A DNA stretch of 5,293 nucleotides from JACDDK01 sp038198445. GTDB lineage: Bacteria > Actinomycetota > Rubrobacteria > Rubrobacterales > Rubrobacteraceae. Shown one piece after another: positions 1 through 5,027 of this stretch (position 1 is the stretch's first letter; each line of letters opens with the position of its first letter). The DNA lies in assembly GCA_038198445.1 (NCBI GenBank), contig JBBPZZ010000014.1, positions 1 through 5,293 on the forward strand, written 5' to 3'. The translations under genes and the position numbers were made by a program. Under the pieces are notes generated by a model that did no database searches, was not told the DNA's origin, and saw nothing but the letters and a program-made list of their open reading frames with translations.

Positions 1-107
1 ACTACCTCGAAACCTTCTACAATACCCGCCGCTTGCACTCATCTCTCAGCTACAAGAGCCCGGCGGAGTTCGAGGAGGATAGAATGGAAGAAGTCAGCGT
101 CGCGTAA
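1..107 (+). CDS. IS3-family transposase OrfB, C-terminal end (partial)
   Basis: Reading from base 3 gives 34 codons to TAA at 105-107. The peptide contains FYNTRRLHSSLSYKSPAEFE, the hallmark C-terminal segment of the IS3-family OrfB integrase (DDE, rve_3-type) domain. OrfB joins and transfers the ends of its insertion sequence. The start and the catalytic DDE residues lie beyond the left edge, so it cannot be judged whether the gene is whole; the visible part has no stop or frameshift. The matching right terminal repeat follows eight bases after the stop codon, as usual in IS3 elements. Family assignment is by recognised motif. Confidence 0.9.
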   Translation, partial: YLETFYNTRRLHSSLSYKSPAEFEEDRMEEVSVA

Positions 108-115
108 GGTTAACG

Positions 116-140
116 TGTCCGCTCTAGCGGGGGAAGCCCA
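116..140 (+). repeat. Right terminal inverted repeat of the IS3 element
   Basis: This 25-base segment opens with TGTCC, has a G-rich centre (GCGGGGGAAG) and ends in CCCA. That is the usual layout of IS3-family ends, and it lies just 3' of the OrfB stop. The sequence immediately after it, at 141, reads as IS1182-type transposase on the opposite strand, so the element boundary is at about 140/141. The left end and any target duplication are outside the window. Confidence 0.75.
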
Positions 141-711
141 CGCCCGTTCCTTGCGATCCAGTCTTCCCAGGCCGCGTTCTCTGCCAGCAGGTCCTCGTCG
201 TGGGCGGCGGGTAACGCCCGCAGCCCGTCGACAGGTTCCCGCGCGCTGTCGGTCACCGTGCCCGCCAACTCGCGCTCGAAGAGGGTGCCCAGGTGTTCCT
301 CGATGGCGAAGCGGGGCGCGATAGAGTCCAGGGACGCGTCCCTGCATTGACCTTGGTGGCATCGAAGTACAGATCCTCCCCTCGCACCAGCCCCGCCTCG
401 ACGCACATCTCCACGATCTCCTCGAAGAAGCGCCTGAAGACGCAGAGGCCGAAGCGCTCGCGGGTGCGGGTGAGGTTGGAATGGTCGGGCAGAGGCTCGT
501 GAAGGTTGTATCCGAGGTACCAGCGCACCGAGAGGCGGTCTGCCGCCACACGCATGAGCTCGCGCTCTGAACGCAAGCCCTCGATGAAAAGCACGATCCG
601 CAGCTTGAAGAAGACCACCGGGTCCACGGATGACCTACCAACCCCGGCGTAGAGCGGACGGACCATGTCCCGCACAAACGAGAGGTCCAGCCTCTCTTCT
701 AGTCGCCGGTC
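141..711 (-). pseudogene. IS1182-type transposase, N-terminal half, truncated and frameshifted
   Basis: Reading leftward from 711, the peptide starts RRLEERLDLSFVRDMV and continues with VDPVVFFKLRIVLFIEGLRS, LPDHSNLTRTRERFGL and GEDLYFDATKVNA. These are the N-terminal DUF772 region and first catalytic-Asp region of IS1182/IS5-like transposases. After KVNA (about 342-345) one base is missing, and homology continues in the next frame as DSIAPRFAIEEHL through WEDWIARNGR. The first 26 or so residues are absent compared with the related transposase starting at 5144, and a TGA lies just upstream (712-714 on this strand). The C-terminal half is cut off at 141 by the IS3 end. It is therefore a dead copy broken at both ends. 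A perfect 12-base palindrome, GGGACGCGTCCC, sits at 331-342 next to the frameshift. Confidence 0.88.
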
Positions 712-1180
712 TCATCGTTCTCCTCTTCGTGCCCCTCTACCTCGCGGCGATGCCGGAACCGGTCGTCGGGTGGGTGGTAAGGCTCTTCTCGCCCGAAAAA
801 AGGGAAGGGAGCCGGGCCTGCTCTCCGAAACTCGGACGAGCCTCCTTAGCTGGCTGGGAGGACAGCTCGTCTCGATGACGGTCATCGGCGTGCTATCCAC
901 GGCGGCCCTCTACATCATCGGTGTCCCCGGCGCGCTTTTCCTCGTCATCTTCACCGGGCTCGTCTGCTTCGTGCCCCTAATTGGTCCCGTGGTCTCGGCG
1001 GTCCCGCCGCTGGTGCTCGACTTCGCCGGGAACCCGATAGACGCCCTGTGGGTCCTTTTGGCCTACATTGCCATCCAACAGGTAGAGAGCAACCTCCTGA
1101 TATGGCATTCAACCTCTTCACCCGAGGACGGGCTTACCTTGCCTCCCCTGGCAGCTTCCCTAACACTACCCCTATTCGGT
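702..1180 (+). pseudogene. AI-2E/PerM-family membrane permease, internal fragment
   Basis: The fragment begins in one frame (VAGLIVLLFVPLYLAAMPEP, then VVRLFSPEKRE) and shifts at about 800-820 into a second frame (LLSETRTSLLSWLGGQLVSM). It continues through GVPGALFLVIFTGLVCFVPL, IGPVVSAVPPL and ALWVLLAYIAIQQVESNLL. The spacing of hydrophobic segments, the FVPLIGP motif and the IQQxExNLL motif are typical of the central and C-terminal part of the AI-2E transporter (PerM/UPF0118) family, polytopic inner-membrane proteins of about 350 residues. Only some 155 residues remain. The N-terminal half is lost at the transposase junction near 702-711. After NLL the match weakens (LTLPPLAAS, LPLFG) and stops at about 1180. 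With a frameshift and both ends missing, this is a remnant. It shares its second reading frame by chance with the next fragment. Confidence 0.82.
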
Positions 1181-1184
1181 AAAC

Positions 1185-1808
1185 GACCTTCGGCATCCAG
1201 AAGCGCATGGCCGACTGGCACTTCTCGCGGGCCGAAAGCTGGGCGGAGCTCATGGAGGCCCACGACCGGTTCGTCGCGGACTACAACGCCCAGTCCCACT
1301 TCGCCCACCAGCGCCGCGAAGACGGTCGTCGTTCCCCGGGGGCGTCCTGAGTTGGGTTGCGGGGATGCGATTCCACCCAAAGGACCTCGAGCGCGCCTTC
1401 TTCTCCGAGCGCCGCATGCGGATGCTGGACGGCTCCGGCTACGTGACCCTGATGCGCTGGAGACTCTACGGAGAGGAAGGCCTCGCCGGCAAGGAGGCGG
1501 ATCTTTGGCTGCTGGAGAGGATGCTCACCGTGGAGCACGCCGGCGCGAGCCCCTCTCGGCCTACGAGATCCAGTACGACACTGGGTCCCCTGGCGGCCGA
1601 AGCGGGAGCGGCAAGCTGCTTCCGGTGGGCAAGCCAACCTTGTTCGAGACCTCCCACGTGTCGGGTCAGATGAGGCTCTTCGGTCTCGCGGAAACCCTCG
1701 GTGAGGACGGCTGGCTCAAGGCCCTTAGGCTGGAAGACTACGCCCCCAGCAAGCGCCGCGGCTCAGGGACGCTGCAGCACGTCCTTCGCCTACACGGACG
1801 CTATCTAG
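1185..1808 (+). pseudogene. Integrase-core (IS481/Mu-C-like) transposase, C-terminal part with three frameshifts
   Basis: The frame opens TTFGIQKRMADWHFSRAESW and runs through FVADYNAQSHFAHQRREDGR to RSPG. This is the late integrase-core region of a DDE transposase type common in actinobacteria. At about 1342-1345 one base is missing; the next frame gives VLSWVAGMRFHPKDLERAFF and RWRLYGEEGLAGKEADLWLL. At about 1544-1546 a second shift leads to EPLSAYEIQYDTG, VGKPTLFETS, RLFGLAETLGEDGWLKALRL and EDYAPSKRR. A third shift near 1782 gives FAYTDAI and the stop TAG at 1806-1808, where proteins of this type usually end. The upstream catalytic part is missing: the piece abuts the permease fragment at about 1180. 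I am confident it is a transposase remnant, less so of the exact IS family. Confidence 0.75.
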
Positions 1809-1952
1809 CATCCATCTGGACGCCTCGTTGCGGCCACGTGCGAGGCCCTGCCACCGGCGCGGCCCCTCCTCCCGCGGGAAGCGGGCGCCGGCCGTTTCGG
1901 GGAGAGCCCACCAGACCTAGCCCTAGCCGACGCTGTACGCTGTGCATATCCG
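1809..1952. other. GC-rich spacer without recognisable gene
   Basis: No frame on either strand gives a recognisable peptide. The only local structure noted is a short hairpin, CCCGC-GGGAA-GCGGG, at about 1872-1886, with GC-rich sequence after it. It has no T-tract, so I do not call a terminator. Confidence 0.4.
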
Positions 1953-2304
1953 TCACTTCGATGGCAGCGATAGCGGACCTTCCGGCTCCGTAGAGCCGAT
2001 CCTCCCAAGACCGTTGGCGATGCCGCGCCGCACCAGGGCCCCGTAGCCGTCGTCGGGGAGATCCTCGCCCCTCCTAAGTCGCCCAAATCCTCGTGGGACT
2101 TGCCCATGTTCAGGTAGAGCGACGGGTAGAAGGCTTCGATCCTCCCGTCTCCGGCGGCGTCGGCGCGCTCCAGCGCCTCCTTATTCCAGCGGAACGTCTC
2201 CTCGGCGCTCGGTTGTTGGCGGGCCAGGTAGTGCGCGGCGACGCTCGCCTCGAAGGCGTCCTTGCTCATCGCCCAGGCCCGCGCGTACAGATCCCGCGCG
2301 GCCT
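1953..2304 (-). pseudogene. Small TPR-like protein, deleted internally and truncated at the N-terminus
   Basis: Reading leftward, the peptide goes ARDLYARAWAMSKDAFEASV, AAHYLARQQPSAEETFRWNK, EALERADAAGDGRIEAFYPS, LYLNMGKSHEDLGDLGGAR. The alternating Leu/Ala/Tyr pattern and LYLNMGxSHEDLGD resemble tetratricopeptide helices found in small (about 120-150 residue) actinobacterial TPR-like proteins. At about 2064-2068 the frame changes directly to EDLPDDGYGALVRRGIANGL, GRIGSTEPEGPL and a TGA at 1953-1955. The stretch normally linking these parts (roughly a dozen residues) is missing, so an internal deletion has shifted the frame. At about 2304 the homology ends where an EAL-domain fragment on the other strand begins. 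The ATG at 2267-2269 is probably internal to the original protein. No function is assigned beyond a likely protein-protein interaction fold. Confidence 0.68.
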
Positions 2305-2418
2305 CAGTTTGCCCTGTTGCGAGCTTTGGGGTGTGAGATGGCCCAGGGAAACTACTTCTCTGATCCCCTGGTCGCTAAAGAAGCCGGCGCGCTGCTCGCG
2401 AAGAACCCCCGCTGGTAG
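2305..2418 (+). pseudogene. EAL-domain protein, last 37 residues only
   Basis: The frame ending with TAG at 2416-2418 reads QFALLRALGCEMAQGNYFSD, then PLVAKEAGALLAKNPRW. LRxLGCxxAQGxYFSxPL is the well-known C-terminal signature of EAL domains, the cyclic-di-GMP phosphodiesterase family. The catalytic EAL motif and metal ligands lie far upstream in such proteins and are absent. Upstream of 2305 the frame no longer matches (an AEGVET-like segment would be expected), and the sequence becomes the TPR-like fragment on the opposite strand. This is a gene tail left by recombination and has no activity of its own. An ATG at 2338 falls inside it and would encode only 26 residues. Confidence 0.82.
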
Positions 2419-2439
2419 GAGCGTTTCCTCTGGATCGCG

Positions 2440-2511
2440 TATGAGGAGGCTACAATGGAAGGAGTAGCCGTAGCTTAGCGAGAAACCGTCCACGAGACCG
2501 AAGTAATCCCA
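2440..2511 (+). mobile_element. Second IS3-type element remnant: last OrfB codons and right terminal repeat
   Basis: Codons 2443-2478 read EEATMEGVAVA-stop (TAG 2476-2478), closely matching the end of the OrfB at the left edge of the window (EEDRMEEVSVA-stop). Ten bases later, 2488-2511 reads GTCCACGAGACCG... to CCCA, the same length and layout as the IS3 right end at 117-140 with about 15 of 24 bases equal. The HSSLxYxSP segment is missing, so only the very 3' tail of the element survives. It directly follows the EAL fragment. Confidence 0.6.
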
Positions 2512-2804
2512 TACTGGACGCTAGATATCGGAGCACCGCTCTGCACTGGTTCCACCTTGGAGCCTTCCGCAGTCAGCTGGGCCTTAAGTACAGCCGTGTC
2601 TTCGCTGAGAGCGCCGACGCGCTCTTGGTGCTACAGTGATATCGGGGTGGGGCGAGGAGGTGAGTAGTCGTGCTTGTCATATTGACAGTGCAACTGACCT
2701 GAGGGTTTCGAGGGTTTCCACACGTACCCTAGAGTCTCAGCTTCGCCGAGGCTCCAGCCTGTAATCACGAGCAACTTAACCATTCTACGAAGGGAGACAC
2801 CACG
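2512..2804. promoter_or_regulatory. 5' region of the PRC-barrel/DUF2382 gene
   Basis: This 293-base stretch separates the IS3 remnant from the only intact gene. It holds a consensus-like -35 hexamer TTGACA at 2682-2687, but no convincing -10 box at the right spacing. There is a perfect tandem 9-base repeat GAGGGTTTC (2701-2709 and 2710-2718), a dyad AGGGT/ACCCT (2711-2715/2726-2730) and a tight dyad AGGCT-CC-AGCCT (2749-2760). These could be operator elements, but that is inference. The ribosome binding site AAGGGAG at 2790-2796 lies eight bases before the ATG and fixes the start at 2805. A possible remnant on the minus strand at 2537-2630 is listed separately. Confidence 0.4.
2537..2630 (-). 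other. Possible coiled-coil protein remnant
   Basis: Reading leftward from 2630 (immediately after an in-frame TAG) the peptide is HQERVGALSEDTAVLKAQLT followed by AEGSKVEPVQ. The heptad-like spacing of Val/Leu and the charged pattern look like a coiled-coil segment rather than random antisense translation. It is about 30 residues long with no start codon. I do not recognise the parent protein, and chance cannot be excluded. Confidence 0.25.
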
Positions 2805-3998
2805 ATGGAGCGCGAGCCACGTACGGACAGGATCACGGTTCCGGAGGGAAACTTCACCGGTTACGAGGCCTATGACCGGAACCGCCTGAGGATCGGCGAG
2901 GTAGATGACCTCTTCCTAGACACCAACGATCGGCCGGAGTACATCGGTGTGAAGATAGGCGTCCTCGGGACTCAGTCGGCCCTGATCCCCTTGGACGGCG
3001 CCACGGTAGACGAGGAGGAAGGACGCATCGTAGTCTCGGCGGATAAGGACACGGTCGTGGACGGTCCTACCTTCGACGATGACCGCGAGATCACGCCCGA
3101 GTACGAAGAGCAAGTGCGCACCTACTACGGTCTGGACAGCTTTGCTGGCAATGAGGATCGGGGCACCTACGGCGCTTACTCCGGTGAAGAAGCATCCTCC
3201 GCCGCCGCGCCTGACGCTACTGGCCGCGGCATGAGGATGGGTGACTACGACAGGGGCGCCTCGGGCCTGGGCGAGACCAATCTGGGCGAGACCGGGAGTG
3301 GAGGGTTCCGTGAGCACGGTCTCGGAGACGAGGGGGTAACAGACCGACCCAGCTCCGGCCTCGAACATGAGGGGGAAATGAGGGCTGGGACCCGCGACGA
3401 TCGATCCGGCATCAGCCTCGAGGACGAGGAAGATCTAAGGGGTGGGGCCAGAAGAGACCGATCCGGCTCTGGCCTCGGGGAAGACGGCGTGAGCGTCCGA
3501 ACCGGCTCTGAGCTCGAACACGGTGACGAGACGACGATCCAGAGAAGCGAAGAGGAGCTGAGGGTTGGGACCCGCAAGAGCGAGGCGAAGGCGGTCAGGG
3601 TCAGGAAGCGCGTCGTGACCGAACGCCAGCGGATGACCACCCCCAGAATGCGCGAAGAGGTTACCGTCGAGCGCGTGCCGGTAGAGGGCAGGGACGCAGT
3701 CGGGGCGGAGGTAGAGATCGGGGAAGACGAGATAGTGGTGCCCGTGATCGAGGAAGAGATAGTGGTCGAGAAGCGGCCGGTGGTCAAGGAAGAGATCCGC
3801 ATCCGCAAGGACGTGATCCACGAAGAGGAAGCTGTCGAGGCCGAGGTGCGCAAGGAAGAGATCGAGATAGACGACCACACTACCCAGCGCGACCGCCCAC
3901 GGCAAGAACACGAGATAGATGACGAGACTACCCGGCGCGATCATCAACGGCAAGAACATCCCATGGAAAGCCGGCCTCGCAAAGAAGACAGGCTTTAA
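2805..3998 (+). CDS. PRC-barrel and DUF2382 (YsnF/AvaK-type) stress-associated protein
   Basis: This 397-residue protein is the only complete gene here. Residues about 14-95 form a PRC-barrel (NFTGYEAYDRNRLRIGEVDD, YIGVKIG, SALIPLDGATVDEEEGRIVV). Residues 245-355 form a DUF2382 domain: RSEEELRVGTRKSE, VRVRKRVVTERQ, MREEVTVERVPVEG, EDEIVVPVIEEEIVVEKRPV, VKEEIRIRKDVI. The two are joined by a long polar linker (about 115-244) containing three degenerate 19-residue repeats (180-236; core DRSG-LE-E--LR-G-R). The C-terminus carries two 16-residue copies of EIDDxTTxRDxxRQEH (354-385) and a basic tail. There is no signal peptide or membrane segment; a cytosolic, strongly charged protein is expected. 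The family is linked to general stress responses, with unknown biochemical role. The start is set by AAGGGAG eight bases upstream. It appears monocistronic, flanked by mobile-element debris, with no clear terminator after the stop. Confidence 0.95.
   Translation: MEREPRTDRITVPEGNFTGYEAYDRNRLRIGEVDDLFLDTNDRPEYIGVKIGVLGTQSALIPLDGATVDEEEGRIVVSADKDTVVDGPTFDDDREITPEYEEQVRTYYGLDSFAGNEDRGTYGAYSGEEASSAAAPDATGRGMRMGDYDRGASGLGETNLGETGSGGFREHGLGDEGVTDRPSSGLEHEGEMRAGTRDDRSGISLEDEEDLRGGARRDRSGSGLGEDGVSVRTGSELEHGDETTIQRSEEELRVGTRKSEAKAVRVRKRVVTERQRMTTPRMREEVTVERVPVEGRDAVGAEVEIGEDEIVVPVIEEEIVVEKRPVVKEEIRIRKDVIHEEEAVEAEVRKEEIEIDDHTTQRDRPRQEHEIDDETTRRDHQRQEHPMESRPRKEDRL
3342..3512 (+). repeat. Three degenerate 57-base coding repeats in the linker of the DUF2382 protein
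   Basis: Residues 180-198, 199-217 and 218-236 align at a 19-residue period: DRPSSGLEHEGEMRAGTRD, DRSGISLEDEEDLRGGARR and DRSGSGLGEDGVSVRTGSE. The core LR-G-(T/A)R resembles the beginning of the DUF2382 domain itself (EEELRVGTRKSE at 249-260), so the repeats may have arisen by amplifying that segment. This is read by eye; copy boundaries are approximate. Confidence 0.6.
3864..3959 (+). repeat. Tandem 48-base duplication at the 3' end of the DUF2382 gene
   Basis: Two adjacent in-frame 48-base units (3864-3911 and 3912-3959) share about 39 of 48 bases. They encode EIDDHTTQRDRPRQEH and EIDDETTRRDHQRQEH. Several of the differences are at third codon positions, so the duplication is not recent and the reading frame has been kept. 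Confidence 0.8.
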
Positions 3999-4012
3999 GC
4001 TGGAGCGCTTCG

Positions 4013-4152
4013 AGAAAGGCAGCGCTGCAAGGTCGGCCGGGATAGCAGCCAACACCGGGCCCCTGCCCGGCAGGCTCCTAACGACTTTCGCTTTCGGGTC
4101 GGCGGCCATCAGCTCTTCAAGACGACTATCCAGGACGGTGACGCGCTCCTTG
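4013..4152 (-). pseudogene. Probable IS110-type transposase fragment
   Basis: Reading leftward from about 4152 the peptide is VTVLDSRLEELMAADPKAKV, VRSLPGRGPVLAAIPADLAA. A short helix followed by (I/V)RS(I/L)PGxGPVLAA is typical of the start of the transposase_20 (helix-hairpin-helix) region in IS110/IS116/IS902 transposases. Homology is lost near 4013, just past the stop of the intact gene, and on the other side it runs directly into the IS3 remnant. No catalytic residues are retained. The assignment rests mainly on one motif. Confidence 0.5.
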
Positions 4153-4398
4153 AGACCTTCAGCATCCTGCATAGCGGTGAGATGGGGTAACTGGCCTTCT
4201 CCGCATCGATAAAGCTGAGAAGCTTCACCGGATCCCGCCCTCCCTGGCTAAAAAGGTCAGCCAAGGGCTTTACCCGGCTTTTCGGAGGATCTCCCACTCC
4301 TGAGGGAGATCCTTATTCTCCTTGCGGAGCTTCCTAAGTTCCTTCCGCTCCTCGGTAGTTAGCCCTTCTCGTTTTCCCTGGTCGATCTCGCTGGAGGA
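4153..4398 (-). pseudogene. IS3-family orfA end / orfB start fragment
   Basis: Codons from 4389 down to the TAA at 4270-4272 read EIDQGKREGLTTEERKELRK, LRKENKDLPQEWEILRKAG-stop. This is the leucine-zipper end of IS3 OrfA (consensus REGLTTEER-EL-RLR-EN--L--E--IL-KAA). In the -1 frame the DNA continues RDPVKLLSFIDAEKASYPIS, PLCRMLKVSRS, the N-terminus of OrfB, ending at about 4153 where IS110-like sequence begins. An A-AAA-G run at 4278-4282 lies in the overlap, as expected for the -1 programmed frameshift that makes the OrfAB fusion in this family. The segment between the slip site and RDPVK differs from the usual AAAFFARE, suggesting further decay. The first part of orfA and most of orfB are absent. 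Confidence 0.8.
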
Positions 4399-4502
4399 TA
4401 TAGCCGCCACCCACACTTACGGGCTGGAGAATGTGGAGGTGCCCGCCGGCTGAGACCTCGTCCCGGAAGGGTTCGCAACGAGTGCCGTGGCCGACCGGCA
4501 GG
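4390..4502. other. Short spacer between fragments
   Basis: No convincing gene. On the plus strand an open stretch reads THTYGLENVEVPAG, then TGA (4451-4453), then DLVPEGFATSAVADRQVSG, which looks vaguely protein-like but matches no family I know. Confidence 0.3.
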
Positions 4503-4697
4503 TCAGCGGATGAAGCGCTCGACATAGTCAGCGCCGAGCCCGACCGCCTCGTAGTGCTTGCGCGCGGCTTCGAGCTTGGTGAATACGTCCTCGATACCGA
4601 CCGGACTGCCGTCGGAATCGACGTAGATGTAGGCGCCGGTGACGGGGTCTGAGTATTACTCGATGCTGTTGGCGAATTCGGATTGGACGTCCAAGCC
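4503..4697 (-). pseudogene. C-terminal fragment of an unrecognised conserved protein
   Basis: Reading leftward from about 4697 the frame gives GLDVQSEFANSIE, a TAA at 4656-4658, then YSDPVTGAYIYVDSDGSPVG, IEDVFTKLEAARKHYEAVGL, GADYVERFIR and a TGA at 4503-4505. The composition, the two amphipathic helices and the clean end look like a genuine enzyme C-terminus, but I cannot name the family. The in-frame TAA could derive from CAA or CAG (Gln). The fragment has no start and abuts the C-terminus of an IS1182-type transposase in another frame near 4697. It is a host-gene tail broken by truncation and a nonsense change. Confidence 0.6.
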
Positions 4698-5027
4698 GCT
4701 AATTTCGCGAAGGCGGAGACTCGGCTCTTCTGAGGGGTGATCTCACCCAGCCACTCCATCGCCCGAAGTATGCTAAGCGCCACGGCCGTGAGCACGTGCT
4801 CCAGACCCACCTTCTCCTGTCCCCTGTAGCGAGCTCGCCTGACGCCGAGCAGAATCACTGTCCGGGAGAAAGTCCCCTCGATCCCCGCCCTTCTTTCGTA
4901 CTTGCTCTTCCACTCCGGCGTCTTCTCTCTGACCCGCGCCGCCTGGATCATCTCGTGTTCGGCCTTGTTGGGCAGCAACGTCAGGTGGCGAGGCTCGTCC
5001 TTAGACGCGTAGCGGTACCATTCCGGG
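4698..5027 (-). pseudogene. IS1182-type transposase, C-terminal part
   Basis: Reading leftward from about 5027: PEWYRYASKDEPRHLTLLPN, KAEHEMIQAARVREKTPEWK, SKYERRAGIEGTFSR, LGVRRARYRGQEKVGLEHVL, MEWLGEITPQKSRVSAFAKL. The YxxRAGIEGTxSR motif, carrying the last catalytic Glu, and the RYRGxxKxxLEHVLTA segment are typical of the DDE_Tnp_1 C-terminus of IS1182-type transposases. About 110 residues remain. Upstream the gene is cut at about 5028 by the end of another insertion sequence; its own natural end is near 4697, where it meets an unrelated fragment. The N-terminal half is not in the window: the copy at 141-711 is a different segment in an order that cannot be joined to this one. Confidence 0.85.

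Noticed and set aside
331..342. The perfect palindrome GGGACGCGTCCC as an operator
   Set aside because: It lies within transposase coding homology and is explained by the codons there. Its closeness to the frameshift is noted only.
2682..2711. A full sigma-70 or sigma-B-type promoter
   Set aside because: TTGACA is present, but no TAnnnT-like -10 lies 16-18 bases downstream, and no GTTT...GGGTA pair is found on the plus strand. Only the -35-like hexamer is reported.
3245..3880. A 211-codon Ser/Thr-rich minus-strand frame opposite the DUF2382 gene
   Set aside because: It is a low-complexity antisense shadow of acidic and basic codons, with no family match.
3435..4172. A 245-codon minus-strand frame
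   Set aside because: Only its first 50 or so codons carry transposase-like sequence. The rest is the antisense of the DUF2382 gene, whose own frame is the convincing one.
4391..4513. A plus-strand coding remnant reading THTYGLENVEVPAG with an in-frame TGA
   Set aside because: It looks mildly protein-like, but no family is recognised, it contains a stop, and it overlaps the end of the better-supported minus-strand fragment.
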